Numbered from the stretch's first letter, positions 23,154 to 36,824 are shown. The stretch is DNA of 64,000 nt from Branchiostoma floridae (GCF_000003815.2 NC_049989.1:17835143-17899142); one strand, 5' to 3'. The notes: generated by a model not told the origin, from the sequence alone. Numbers and translations are program-made.

Positions 23154-26100
23154 TTAGCTCCAGACGTCGCAGGCGTATCTGCCCTTGTTCCTGAGCCCCT
23201 TGATGAAGTCCTTGGCCTGGCTCTGAGTCATGTTTCCGTTCTTCTCCACGATCTCGTGGAGGACCATGTCCACGTCGTGCGCCATGTGACGGGCGTCTCT
23301 GTGGACAGCAGAACAGTGTGTCGTTGATTAGCACTTGAACTATACATCAACAAACCAGCCCGTCATAAGTTTTGCCTCCCATTGATTTATCCTTCTAACT
23401 CTCTTGAAGATTTCTTAGCATCACTGTGGAGAGCAGAACAGGAAAAGGAAAATAAGGAAAGTGATCTCGATCCAGTTTTAGCTCACTGTGGAGTTAGTCT
23501 CCCACTGGTTGTGAAAGAGAGGACAGCTGCTATGTGCAGTATTTACAGGTTCATTGTAATGGGGAAATCCCCCTAGCTCTTTTCGACAAGCACAATGAAC
23601 AGTGGACCACAGCTTAACGTCCAGTCTTAAGGACTGCAAAACTTTCCGGTAGCGTGCAGGTCGGGTTAGCGACACAGCCGGAATCAAACTCGTAGCTTCT
23701 AGTTCCAGAGGCAGGGTCGCTAACCACTGGGCTATGCTCGCTAGCTCAACAGTGCGTTGTTGAACAACATGTAATAAATTCTTTTGGTTAAGCTTTAACA
23801 AGTCATTCAGGGTGATGTAACAAAATTCTGCCACCTGAATGCAAAGCTGGTGAGTCATACCAGTTCACCAATTCAGATTCAGCATCTGAGACAACAGCTA
23901 TGTTCAAAATATTATTCAACCTTCAGAGACAAAATGAGTTTCTAAAAAAATTCAGAGGATGCAACAAAAATCAATATCTACATGATACTGGGCAAAGCTC
24001 CTCGCGGGACATTATGCCAAGGGAGGTGTCCAAGCTTGACGAGTGGTGGTTAAACAAAATGGTGAAGTGAAATCATTCAACAACAAAAAAAGGCAGTGCT
24101 ATACATCGTGGCTTGCAAGGGTATAGCATTGGTCCTACAGCTGGGCAGAGCTGGGGTAGCCGTAATGCTTGGCTACCACAGCTTTGAATTGCTCTATAGA
24201 TGCAAGGTCTATCAGGTGTTTTGGTAGACAGGTGAGACTTACCCGCACACATACAGATGTGCCCCATCGTTCAGCAGATTCCAGACCGACTCAGACTTCT
24301 GTTTGATGAGGTGCTGAACGTACACCTTCTGTGCCTGGTCGCGGGAGAACGCCATGTTGAGCTGCGAAAGCGTCCCGTCTCCCTCGTATCCTTCCAACTC
24401 CTCCTGGTAGATGTAGTCCTCCGACTTCTTACGGCAGCCCGAGAACAACACGGTGTCTCCGATTGGTTTGCCTAAACAACAAAGTTTTCAATCACAACCT
24501 TTCTATACAATCAGAGTGCTCAAGTTTCAGATTACATATCAGTTCGAGGACAGGATGGTGTCTCCGACTGGTTTGCCTAAAAAGCAAAGTTTTTGATCAC
24601 AGCCTTTCTCTCCAATCTGAGCGCAGCTAGTAAAAATTTGCTCCAGTTTTAGGTTACTAAACGAGGATGAGACAAAGAGCAGCAATTGCTTGTCTGGGAC
24701 TTCTCCTCGAACAACTACTAGTATGCAAAAGTATCCAGAGAACAGGGCGGTGTCTCCGATTGGTCTGCCTAAAAACAAAGTTTTCAATCACAACCTTTTT
24801 TAACAAATTTTTTTCATTCACATTTTTTAAACAAGGATACAATGAATAAATAAACAAAACATTTATCTCTTTATTTACCAATGTTTTGTGTATTTTTTGT
24901 GTCTATGGAAAATGAATAATAAAGAACAAAAGACAAATCATGGATGAAATCTCACCTTCGGCCTTGGCATGATGCCTCTCCTGGATGAACCCTCGGAATG
25001 GCGCCAGCCCGGTCCCGGGTCCGATCATGATGACGGGGGTCGTGGTCTTGAACGGGAGGCGGAACGGCGACTTGCGGACGTAGATGGGGACGCGGGGGCC
25101 GTCGGGGCCGTTGGGGATCTTGGTGGCGAGCCAGTTGGTGGCCACGCCCTTTATCCTGCGGTCAATCTTACTGTGGTAGTCCACCAGGACAGCAGTGATG
25201 TGGATTCTCTCGGGATGCTCCTGAAAACATATGGAAACATTCTTTCTTCATCTGCCATTTTCAACTAAAGTGAAGCACAATGCTTTTTCCAGTATGTAAA
25301 ATTGGGGCTATGTGGCTTTGCTACAGCTTGTATTTACTATGCCAAGCACACCGGGACACTCCTACTGTTTTGAGTGTGTTGGGTTCTTTTACATGCTTGA
25401 GGCTTACACCTGAAGCTAGCCCATACAAGGGGCTGCTGGTTTTTATGTAACTACATTTTGTATCTGGAAATGACAAATGTAACACCCTTTCAGTCTTCCT
25501 ATTCTGACAAGTGTTGCGCAGGGGAAAAGTGGGGTTCTGAAGTCCTTACCTTCGGTGAGGATGATATGGAGTAGTAGCGGGCGTGCAGGCGCGGCAGCAG
25601 CTCACACAGGTGGTCCAGGGGCGGCTTGAGGGACGGCAGGTCCTTCAGAATCTGCAGGATGTCACGGTGGCTCTCCGTCACCCACTCAGCAAACTCTTTC
25701 TGTGGGAGAAAGAGAGGGCACATATAGATATATGAGGGATTAAAGAACTTAAACCACAAAACTGGTAAACTTAGTCACTGGTAGCAAGTTTAAAGGCAAG
25801 TGTTATTAATGTCACTATTAACATATTTTTTTTATTAATTCACAGTAAACTCTTGTACTTGATTCCTTCATATACACATCTTTAAAGTCATTTTTTTGTC
25901 ACTTCAGTCACAAAAAGTATTCAACAAAGTAATATTCTTGTATGCAGATACAGAATGAAAGTAGCAGTACTGTGCCATGTTTATATCAGTTTTCAACCAC
26001 AGATGACCTTGCTTGCGATAGCTCCCAACCATGGTCTGGAGAAGGTCAGGAGGAAATGGTCGGCTTTGTGTGTCACATGTTACTCCCAACAAAGGTCTAG

Positions 26101-29100
26101 AGAAGGTTGGGAGGCGACGATACTTGGCTACAGAGTTAGTGACAGGGACTCTACCTTTCCAGCGGATGCAGTGATCCTGGTGAGGAACTCCCTGTCCTTG
26201 GGGTCGGAGGCGTAATCGATGATGTCGTGGAGGACGTTGGTGCGCGGGGGGTGGGTGATGTCCACATAGTGCAGGAGGGCGGTGCGGTATGTTGTTGGGC
26301 ACGGGAACGGGTGCTTCTTGGCTGCCTCATCTGCGAGAGAATTATTATGGTGAATATCACAACAGCCATCATAAATTTGTTGCTTTTTAAAAAAAATTGT
26401 TTGCTTGTTGACATATCAGGACCCCAGAAGCAAACTCTATATTGATGGTAAAAACTCATTTTTTCATTTAATACATGACATTTGAACAAAACGATACTGT
26501 AAAACTAATACATGAAAATCCGAAACAAATCAATTTTTTGTCATGTTTTGTGCTCACATTAATGATAACCCAAATTGCATTAGGAATTAAAAATAACCAA
26601 CAAATTTTACTACCAAATTTTACTACTAGCCAATCACTGCATTGTATATAATCTAACAAAATCTTGTTTAATTTTTAACCATTTACTTACTTTTCTCAAG
26701 TTTGCTTTAATTCTCTCTACTTTATTACTCTTCTCTTTGTGAAACAAATTACATAGAATTCAATTTGTGGGAAGAGAATTTTTTCATAATCTTAATTAGG
26801 AAATTAGATCTAGCATTTCACCATCCACGTTGTTTAGAGTGAAGACTTCGTCCAGGTTGACGTTGAGGAGATGAGCGATTTCCTCCACCATGGAGGGGTC
26901 GTTGGTTGCGTATACGGCCACGTGGTCACCTGCCTCGTACCTGTACAATAATGACAACATGTCAATCATTACCTTGTCTGAGTAGTTAATTTTTTTAAAA
27001 GTATTTGTGGTTTAGCACTAAAGCAGGACTCCAGAAGCTATGGATGGATTGATGTAAAATTTGGCATGACCTTAGGTTTTGGGCAATCGAACTAATGATT
27101 AGATGTTGTGTCCCCTGTCAATATAGAACTCACAGTACATTTTTTATCATCTCAGGTCCTGAACAAGCTTTGGTCTTGATTTTGGGGGTGGTAGACAGGT
27201 CTTGTTCAATCATTTCCAGGTCTTCTTCTAAATAATTAAATAAAAAGAGGTCTCCTTGACAAGAAATTCTACCCTTGAATTTCTTCTTAACTAAGAGGAC
27301 AGTGAACTACATGTAGTTCTTGATATGGGATAGGGGATAATTAGTGCTATCAAAACACATGTAACTGGCATAATAATCACAGAGAGTTTAGGCCTAGCTT
27401 TCAAGTCCACATACCAAAGCAAGGTCACTAAATGTAAAAATGTATGATACTGTCAATCTTGTTGAGGTACAGAAAACACCTGTAGCAAACTCTCATCCTT
27501 TTCTTGTACAGTACATTTGACAGTATCTAAATGATAATGAAATAACTGGAAGCCTACTGGTATGCACTTATCTTGACAAGAGATTATACTGCCACCTCCC
27601 AGGTACCTTATCTGTACTTTCATTTTTCAAAGTAATAATCTGGTTATCATGTGGGCCAACAACTGTAAATGCAGAAATGTTCGCGGTGGATTAATGTTCG
27701 CGGTTTTCGCGGTGACCACTTCACCGCGGACTTAAAACCACCATGAACATTTTTCTATTATGGTATTAGACTGCAGTCAATGGTGTTACCGTGAACTTAA
27801 ATCCAATGCGAAATTAAATCCCCGCGAACTTTAATGCATTTACAGTACTCTCTCTCCACAGCCAGAATTGCAAGGGTCTTAAGTGGGTGCCATTCAGTGT
27901 TTAATTTAAGTGAACTCATACTATGATTTCACTAACTATGGAACTGTTGGGTTTTGAACCACTCACACCACACACAAAAAAACCTACTTTTTTCAACAAG
28001 TGTTGTCTTCAGAAGTATCAAACCAAGAAACAATCCAGTGCTGTATTACCTGATCCTGGATCCTGAGATGTCAAACTCGATGTGCATGCAGGACCGGTCC
28101 CCTCCCTTGTGCAGCTCTCGGTTCACCTTGACAGATGACATGTACGGGTTCTTGGCATCGTAGGGTCTGAAAAAAAAGGATCATTACTTTAATTAAGTGA
28201 ACATTAAATGAGAAGATGGTCACATGCCATTTAGTGATTTGTGCTTCAAGTAGGGTACTAGTCTGAATCTTGCATAATGAATTTGAGTAAGCACCTAGGC
28301 CGCACAATAGCAGTTAGTAAATGTGAACACAACTTGAAGCAAATAAATTCAAATTTATGCTGTTTTCTTCTCTATCTCCATGTAATTTTGCTTGAATCAG
28401 GACTTCTACACTTTCTGTTATGCCCTTGCTTGAATTAAAAAAAAAAGTGCTCCCTACTGGCATTGTCTCTACAAACTTGTGAATCACCTACTGCAAGCTA
28501 CACAATAACTCAGATAGAAAGATAAACAAAAAAAACAACATTTATAGTTTTGTATCCTTCCCAGAACTGTACCACCTTGAAGTACTTTTCCCATTTATCC
28601 ATAGTATTCCATACAATAACCAGAAGCAAAGTAGCACCCCAACTTTAATAACAACAGCTTGCAGCACCTTTTGGACTTTGAAAAGTGCAAATTTCGATAA
28701 CGTTACAGAAAATACAGTAAATACAAGACTACTGTTGTGAAGACTCACGGTTTCTGCTGTGTAAGTGAGTTGAGTCGGGTGGGCTCTCCCGTGAAGATCT
28801 CGTTCTGGTTGATGTCCTCGTGTTTCTCCAGTGTGTACTGCCTCATCCTACACACCACGGACAGGAAAACAGCTGTTAGACTCAGCAACACAACCTTTAC
28901 TCCCATCTTCTGCTGCTTCCCTTCTGTTTTCCCTCCCAATCTTTGTAAAAATCACAAGAAGTTCTTCTTCTTCTTTTTTACTGCTAAGCCGCTATATCAG
29001 AGATTGTCCCTTCTTGCTCCCTTTCCTACATAATACACTGATCCTGGCTGTCTATCAAAGTAAAACAGCCGTTAGACTGAGCAACACTGTCTTTACTCCC

Positions 29101-32100
29101 ATCTTCTGCTGCTTCTCATTTTGTTTTCCCTCCCGTCTTTGTCAAAATTCAAAAGTTGTTGACCCTTCTTCATCCCTCTCCGATCCTGACTAAACAAAAG
29201 CTTTACTGCTATCTTCAGCCGGTTCCCATGCTGTTTTCCCTCCCGTCTTTGTAAAAATTCAAAAGTTGTTGACCCTTCTTGATCCTTTTCTCATCCTGAC
29301 TGTCCATCACAATTAGAAATTCAACCAATGGTGGCATGGTAATTATCAGTTGAACAACAAGAGAGTGGTCGCATGTCCATCAAACAATTGCCATTGTATG
29401 TTTTCATTTTGCATTTCTACCCTCTGACGGAGGTGGGCAGGGCTATGGGGTAAGTCTATTTACTTCTAGTTAGAAGTTAGAAGTTCAAAACAGGTAAAAG
29501 TTTTGACTGCACTTAGGGTTGTTCTGTGTCTAATAAGACATCAGTAGCCAGTCGTTAATGTACCATTCATCAGTTTCACTAAAAATAGAGTTGTGTTTAC
29601 CAAGATCCTTCCATTTATCAATGCATTCAGTCTGAATGGAAATCTGATTGGACAAGGATGTACGCGTGTAAAGTTGTTGCTAGGTTACCGTTGCTAGGAG
29701 ACCCTGTAGGAACCTTTACCACGTAGATGTCACCCAGGCTTCCTGATTTCAATAACAATTCAACAGCCTCTTGGTAAACCCAAGGACTTCTATATAATGT
29801 CCTTGGTAAACACAATTGTTGACCTTGGCTTTAGTTTTTTTCATTGGTGGATCAAACCACATGTGGCCAAACAAACTTTACTGGTCAAAAGAGTCGAACG
29901 ACACAAAAACAAAAACCTTACTAATGAAAAATCCCCATGAAAATTAACGAATTTACTGTATTCAAAACTGGATTGTTCAATAGTGACCTAAACAAGACAA
30001 GACTTACACTCCCTCCTCTCCCACGGATTCGATACCGAAGTGTTCGCACACCGCTGGCCACAAGGTCTCTCTCCACGTTACAAAGTCCTCCTCAATACTG
30101 TAAGGAAAGATACACAACATGTGGATATATTATAGACCACATTTCATACTGAAGATAAAGCTCATAGATTTATGAATGTATGTGGCAAACCAAAATAGAT
30201 GGTGGTTGTAAAAGGGTAAAATATATTCAAATGCAAAAAAAAATTATAAGCATTACAAAAATTATTTCTACTGACAATAACAATAACAACAGGTCTTTAA
30301 ACATTGTCTGTTCCAGCTAAAGATGCATTTTGGTTGTGTTTACAAGAACTATACTATACGAGTAAGGATCAAAGTCATGGGATGATCCTAAATGTGTAAT
30401 GGGACATCTTGGCAAAAACCATATGCATGTGGTACATGAGGTACATTTGTATGTGCAAATAAAAAACAACAAGACAAAGTACTGACTTTGCATCATCGTC
30501 CCCCATTCCGGCTGTACAGAGTCTGACAGCACCCATCTCTTCAAGCCTCTTGTCCACAAAAATTCCCATGGCATTGAAGTGCTCGTAGGTCTTGTTTCCC
30601 AACCCAAACACCTAGAAATCAACACATCAATACATTGTTAAAAACAACTGACATTCCATGATTTTTGCTACCACTGAAGAATGAAAATAAATGTGAAGGA
30701 TCTTGCACAAGTTTCAAGTGTTGACATAGTCATATAACATCTGGAAATTTTAAGATAAAACAGCCAAAATGCAGTGCTATGATTTAAATCTTTAGCCATA
30801 CTTTTGTATATTGGATAGTATTTAGAGCCTTTAAAATGCTAAGTGACAAGTGACTACCTCTACAGAAGAACCACCTGGCCACTGATATACAGTCAAACCA
30901 GTACAAGTAACCAACTCTACATAAGGACCATCTAATTTTTCCATTGGCACAAGCACTAAAAATCCTGTCTAAAGCTACCACCTGTCCATCCAAATTCTAA
31001 TTATCCCAAGTGGTCTTCTTGTACAGTTATACATATCAACAATTGCCATATCTTTATCACAACAAAATTTGCTTTTCTTGCTTAAAAAAACAACGAAAAA
31101 ACAATTTTCTTGTTGGACTCACAGCATATCTGAGCTCGCTGAGATCGTGGTCCTCCTGTAGCCAATCGAAGAACTCCTGTGCATTGTCTGTTGGGTCGCC
31201 CTCACCGTAAGTCGCCAGACAGAAGAGAGCAAAGGAGCTCTCTACCTCCCCCATTCTGGTCAGCTCCTCCTAATAGATGGAAAGTAATAAGGATTCAGAC
31301 ATTAATGTGGACCAAGGATAAATATTGAGATGTCCTGAACTTAGTTTGACTATTAAGATGCGACTACCAAAAATACTGAGGGTTTGCATGGGGAATTGTG
31401 GTAATACTACGGTCACATTTCCAAACTGGGGCTTGGCTGGGCAGCTTTCAGGAACAAGAAGCATAATATAAAAGACAGCAAAACAACTCCATGACTATGG
31501 GCAATCTTAAAAGACACTAATCAGTGACAGAACTTAATGATAAATCAGAGCGGGCCACTACAATCAATGGTGAGTTAAGATAGCTCGCCATTCCTTGAAC
31601 ACGGCAAAAGGCATAAATCCTCAATGTTTGTTGTTGATAACCATGATATTTAATAAGCACATTTCCCATGTTCTTTCGTCATTCTGTCAAATGTCAACTC
31701 ATCAAATATGTGTTACATATCATTCATTGTCATTTAAAAAAAAATGCCTACCATTTCACACTCCTCTGGGTCTACAGCGAATCCCTTCAGCCCGTAGCGT
31801 ATACAGTCCCGCGCCAGTCTGCCGGCAAACTCCTCCGCAGTGCCCGTCTGGGAGCCGTAAAACACTGCTACATTCTTCTTCTGCACAAACAAACACACAA
31901 ACAACTTCATTTGTATACTGAAGACCAAAATTGTCCATCAAAACACAAAATGAAACACTACAAAGCCTCCTTAGCAGACTTCTTGTAGTGCCAGCATGTA
32001 CGTATATTCTTTTTTTGTTTCCCTGTTTAAATGAATGAATGAATGAAAGACCTTTATTGTACATTCAAGCCTCCACGGGCTAGGTACAGGTCACTGATAA

Positions 32101-33815
32101 CAGACACAACAGACATATGCAGGGACAACAAGATACAATTTAACTAATTGAAGGTACTAAGCTAACATTCATGGTCCACATCTTCTCGCTTCTTTGTACA
32201 GGTGTAGATATAGGAACAAATAATGTTTAATATACAGGGTTTATCTAGGCCCATCAAAAATAGAAATTTATCTGTTACATTAAGATGTTCAAAATATGGA
32301 AACTCTTTTCTTATATATGCATAAAGCACAATCCGTTCCTTATGGTACAATTTACAGTGTAAAATAAAATGTTGTTCATCTTCTACCTGTTGTAGATCAC
32401 AAAATTTGCAGACTCTATGCTGCAGAGGAGTGCAGTTGTGCCTTCCAGTTTCGATATGTAATTTGTGGCAACTTATCCGGATGAACAGTGTTACTGTGCT
32501 TGATAAAAGCAACTTAACTTTGTTGATAAAATTCTTCTGAATCAGGATTTGTGGTTTCATTACAACGTTTAAAAAAAAACTTAAGTCTAATTCTTATTGA
32601 AAACTTAAGTCTAATTCTTATTGAAAACTTAAGTCTAATTCTTATTGAAAACATGACACTGTATTACCAATAGAGAAAATCACTGGAGAGGGGAAAACAA
32701 TACTAACCGTTTTCTTCATGCGGTTGATAAAGCTTGGATCTCTGCTTGCAGTTGACAGTGGACTGAAAATAACAACACGAAAATGTGTTAGACAGCTAAC
32801 AAGACGGGTGTGCTTCTCAACCATCAAAAACCTTAGCTTTTTTATCCTCTAGTCTTAATTAATATCTCACTTCATTAAGTAGCTAATAGTAATAGTAAAT
32901 CAGATTCAAGTAACACCTGATTCACCTTTTTTTCAACTTGTCTGGCAAAACAAAAGGAGAAGTTGTAGGACAAATCAAAATCATGTACTCTATTAGGCTT
33001 GCTACCAAAGATTTGCCAAAAACAAGGGATAAAAAAAATATACATTGTATGTGTGTTCCCAGAGAATGCAGAACAGCACGCATGATGGTCTCAGACATTG
33101 ACCTTGAGTTTGAAAGGTGGAACAGATTAGGGGGGGGACACATTGGGGGACTCTGGTTCCATAGATTACATACAGCTGTGCTTGAAGTGCAGGACATGCT
33201 GACATTTTCGCATTGGCTTGGCCAAGTAGGTTTTATGTATAAAACCTCCCTGGCTAGGCATAAACAATCCTGGGCCGGCTTACTCCTCTGCCAGCTTTTG
33301 ATACTATATTATGCTACTGTGCACGTAGGATCTGTTTGGAGATTAAGGTCAAAGGTCAGCTGACCGGGTATACTGTATATGTTTCCGTAAGTGTACCAGG
33401 GCTGTCTCCAGGACCCGTCCTTCTCTCCCAGGATAGAAATTTGCTTGTTGGGACAGAAAATAATTTTACCCCATCTGTCCTCAAAACGACATGAAACTGT
33501 TGAAAATATACTTTCATCAGCTTAAAATGACATATTCAACCAGGAAAATCATCAACATGGGATCCCAAACAACGAGTGGGATGGAAAAAATTCTAAGCTG
33601 GAGATGGCCATGAGGTGTACTCACACAACAGTGAGAGGCTTGACGAGCTGTTGAGGCGTGGCGGCGGCCTTCCTGTCCCTGAAGAACCACCAGTAGATGG
33701 TGAGCCCCAGGATCATGCACACCAGGAAGATGTCCGTCATTCCGAGGAACGGCTCCTCTTCTGTTGCCGCCGGCAACGGCACGGACTGTGTCTCGTCAGG
33801 GTCCATGTCTGTCAT
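23154..33815 (-). CDS. POR: NADPH-cytochrome P450 reductase, 14 coding exons
   Basis: Exons (minus strand): 33815-33625, 32762-32708, 31880-31752, 31269-31123, 30611-30487, 30097-30008, 28847-28749, 28166-28050, 26940-26822, 26330-26155, 25699-25550, 25220-24956, 24471-24243, 23298-23154. All have GT-AG borders and joined phases and give 678 aa, the usual family length. An N-terminal membrane anchor lies at about 23-45. The flavodoxin-like FMN domain has YGSQTGTAEE (90-99) and ATYGEGDPTDNAQ (144-156). FAD and NADPH binding are shown by RYYSIS (457-462), GVATNW (491-496) and GPGTGLAPFRGF (533-544). The protein ends DVWS with the conserved penultimate Trp. It moves electrons from NADPH through FAD and FMN to microsomal P450s at the ER. 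An acceptor just before the ATG (exon border at 33824) shows a further 5' untranslated exon. Introns carry MITEs, a SINE, a LINE tail and decoy copies of the exon 13 start. Confidence 0.97.
23595..23755 (-). mobile_element. tRNA-derived SINE in POR intron 13
   Basis: On the minus strand a box-A-like TAGCCCAGTGGTTAG and a box-B-like GAGTTTGATTCC are separated by tRNA-like spacing. A shorter relative on the same strand lies at 58086-58145 in NFATC2IP. Confidence 0.65.
24540..24790 (-). repeat. Two partial copies of the POR exon 13 start in intron 12
   Basis: The acceptor and first 25-35 bp of exon 13 (GGTGTCTCCGATTGGTTTGCC on the plus strand, 24452-24472) recur at about 24557-24580 and 24749-24772, together with flanking intron sequence (CAAAGTTTTxxATCACA). 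Both copies keep the AG acceptor. Reading from the outer copy stays open through the inner copy and then stops at the inner copy's TGA. Confidence 0.9.
27663..27848. mobile_element. MITE, CTGTAAATGC / TTCGCGG family, in POR intron 8
   Basis: Ends CTGTAAATGCAG and GCATTTACAG, with the TTCGCGG-rich body of the 5367-5572 element. The right side is flanked by TA; the left flank is changed. Confidence 0.8.
28858..29290. repeat. Three diverged tandem copies at the 3' end of POR intron 6
   Basis: A unit containing TTTACTCCCATCTTCTGCTGC and GTTTTCCCTCCCxTCTTTGT recurs from about 28858, 29057 and 29192. The array ends about 10 bp from the exon 7 acceptor. On the gene strand it is purine-rich, so the acceptor lacks a good polypyrimidine tract here. 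Confidence 0.7.
32045..32575 (-). mobile_element. 5'-truncated LINE tail in POR intron 2
   Basis: A 132-codon minus-strand frame (32162-32560) contains RVCKFC, VEDEQHFILHC and LYHKER, the Cys/His-rich pattern seen at the C-terminal end of non-LTR retrotransposon polyproteins. After the stop come an AATAAA and a CATT microsatellite tail (32030-32055), as in CR1/L2-like elements. The reverse transcriptase and endonuclease domains are absent, so it is a dead copy. Confidence 0.75.
32581..32652. repeat. 24-bp unit repeated three times exactly
   Basis: TTAAGTCTAATTCTTATTG plus GAAAAC-type filler makes a 24-bp unit at 32581-32604, 32605-32628 and 32629-32652. The array abuts the truncated 5' end of the LINE fragment. 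Confidence 0.9.
33270..33345. mobile_element. Half MITE, CAAGCAGATCC family, in POR intron 1
   Basis: It contains CCAGCTTTTGATACTATATTATGCTAC and ends GATCTGTTTGGAGATT. Only one end is clear. Confidence 0.55.
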
Positions 33816-33829
33816 GATCGCTTTCTAAA

Positions 33830-36020
33830 GCAGACAATATCAAGATGGCATTAGTGCAATTTTTCAGATTCAATTAAAATGCAAACTTCCTATGCTTCTT
33901 TTAACTTGATGTCTTGTTACTCTGTGACGGAGGGTAACCTCCGATGGCAGAGTATTGTTGTTGTCCAATGTGATGAGTGTTTGCATCTGTATTTCTATGT
34001 TCCCTTTGCCGTATTCGTATGTAGTTTGGCATGTCGTCTACACACAGTTGCGCGATGATGCACACAACTGATCCGGCGGTATTTTACCTATGGTTCCACT
34101 TTTTAGCCACTTTTCAAATTCAATGAAAGGTTGAGCCCATATGGAGGGGGAGGGGGGCATGGATCATGATAAAATCATGAACAATTAACAACACAGTTAA
34201 CAAATTAATACAAATGTTATAGTATACATTTCACCTTAAAAAGCCAAGTGCAGGCCAGGCAGACATGTCGCCTAACCCACGAGTAACTACTGTCTGACGA
34301 CCATTGTCGAGACAGATATCATAATATAGTATACATTTGTATGCCTTTTTATTTGTAGAAGGTTATGTAGCAAAGCCAGGAGACAATAGACTATTGCAGT
34401 CATTCGGTTTCAAAGTGTGCAATATCCAAATTTTTATGGTTGACCGTGTAGTCTATTTCTTTCTTACTCATAGGAAAATTTCATGTGCAACACAACAAAA
34501 TAACCTTCAGAAATATCTGAACCAGCAAGTATCATTCACAGAAACTTTATGAGAAAGTCATGAGGTATTGCATAATCACACTCACTTACCATCATTGCAT
34601 AATAAATATATTATATTGCATAACTCATACCTGAAAAAGCACCTAAACCCAAATACATGTACCTCCAGCAACCTGGAATTCTCAACTATACGACAACATC
34701 AAACCGTTGGGTCCTGAAAGTCTCAGAAATAAAACCAGCACGCACGCACACTCGGCAAAAACAAATATGCCACGAGGACGGAAATGCTTTCAAGGACAAA
34801 TTGGATGATAACAAGGACAAACTCCAAATTCCAGTCATCAATATCTAATCTTTTTCTCATAGAAGCAAGCCATATTTTCACTGTCATCAAGTATAAACAA
34901 AAAAGTGTACAGGGTAGTGGTACATACCTAGACTGCCTGGAGGGTAAATTTCGTTACATTAGTGACAGACAGATAGTCGTTATAAGCTGGATTGTAGAAA
35001 TCTTAACATATTATAACTATTACTTTCTGTATTAAAATACTGGTAGGTTTGAACTGAATTCAGTCATGTTTTTAAAATAATCATATTACAATTCCAATCT
35101 CCATTCTAACCTTAGCATAAATTGGCCTCAAGACATTGGACAAATCCTCATGTTTAGACATCCCTAAGTTCTGACACAACCGTGTTCCGACACCCATATG
35201 TTCTGAAAACCCTATGTTTCAACACCCATATGTTCTGAAAACCCTACATTACACCCCTATTGTCTGACACCATTGTCACACCAATATGTTTAAGTGCCCT
35301 TATCACATGTTCCAACACCCCTATGTTCTGACACCCTTATGTTACCAATACCTACACAAATGCACAAATGTATGAACACAGACTCATTACATTCGCCGAT
35401 AAGGTTATATTTTTGGTTATGTTGTGTCCCAATATGTAGGTCAACAGCGTATAACTAGAGAAGCTGTGTATGGATTTTACTGATATTTGGTATTTGAGTG
35501 GCGGTTGCACCGATGCGGACAGGAAGGTCGTGTTCGAAAATGGTTGGCGTAGCCTTTTTCCATCAGGGCGGTAGCGGGCCGAATGTGTGCGTCTGCTTTC
35601 TTGTAAACAGCATAACTCGAGAACTCTTGAATGGATCCTGATGATATTTGGTAGGTGGGTGGGGGCCAGGAAGATGAAGGTCAAGTTCGATAATGGGCCC
35701 CCTAGCGGCTTCCTAAGGTACTGCAACAAAACTTGAATTTTTTAAATCTTATGTAGGTGGGTTAGAACAAAGGATGTCCTCCTACAAGCCAGATCTAGAG
35801 GACAACAATGCACAATTTTCTATTTCATTTATGATTTTATTCATTAAGTACAAATGTACGTTTTTCTGATGGGCAAGAGTTGAGCATATGTACTGGTCCA
35901 CAGATCAGATGTTTCCAACGCTGGCCCTCATGTCCTTCACATTTACATGTAAGACTGACCTACATGTAATACACATCAAGAGCAAATAAAACTGAGGCAT
36001 ACACATACTATTACTAGTAG
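33830..36020. other. Non-coding, probably POR 5' intron; degenerate repeats
   Basis: At about 35170-35350 the phrase TATGTTCTGACACC recurs as a degenerate tandem array. At about 35455-35735 a unit of about 165 bp (ATGGATxxTACTGATATTTGG, then GGAAGxTCGTGTTCGA) occurs twice. No supported exon. Confidence 0.5.
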
Positions 36021-36290
36021 GGCTGGGGTGTCGCTGTGGCTCAAGTGGTAGCAGTCTCACAGTTGAGCTCCTGGTGTCAACATTGAAATCTGGAGACCCT
36101 GGTTCAATTCTGGGTATTGAGTGTTTATTGAGTTGGGCATCTAGGTTGGAGCTGCCTCTGCCTTTGTAAATACTAGTAGGGGTCCCTGTATTTGAAGAGG
36201 TGCCTCAAGCTGCAATAAAGGGGAGGGTCTGGCCCCACACTGCTCTCTCCGTAAAAATATATTCTGCTAGCGCTACAGAAACAGCAAGGA
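36021..36290 (+). mobile_element. tRNA-derived SINE
   Basis: Box A TGGCTCAAGTGG (36037-36048) and box B GGTTCAATTCT (36101-36111) are followed by a non-tRNA body. A fragment with the same TCTCACAGTTGAGC stretch occurs at 62228-62300. Confidence 0.75.
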
Positions 36291-36309
36291 AAGTTGCTAC
36301 CCTATATTT

Positions 36310-36482
36310 CTCTCCAAGCAGAGGTTAGGCTCCGGCTGTTTTTTTTGCGTTTTTATCAGTCTCTCTACCTTGTACCGTTTTGTTGACGTCTCGTTAGGGC
36401 CACGAAATACGGTACAAAACAGAAAGCCCGATAAAAACGCCAAAAAGTAAGAAAACACCAAAAAAACAGCCAGCTTGGAGAG
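36310..36482. mobile_element. MITE, CTCTCCAAGCAGAGG family
   Basis: Both ends carry CTCTCCAAGC in inverted orientation. The inner arms (GCGTTTTTATC, TTGTACCGT) are also inverted, so the whole element folds back on itself. Confidence 0.75.
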
Positions 36483-36824
36483 AAGCCCTGTGTCAACTTG
36501 TGGCACTAGGCACGACAAGGTCAACAACACAAATGTAGGGTATCATGCTTTCCTCCCTGCCTCCATGTCCATTTGACATATTTTTACCCAAGATATGAGA
36601 AATCGATAAAATGACTTCAAGTTGCCCTAAATATAAATACAAACGTATGTCATACATGTATGTATATAAGCTCAAGGTCTTCATCATACCATACCATCAA
36701 AAGAGGTAGAAGTCCACTCCTGGTATTGCAGTATAGTCCAAAGTTTGAGATGAAAATATGACCTTGACAAACCTTGTACACAGCTGGCACACCGCCAGGG
36801 TCCTTGACCTTGTGACCAAAAACT

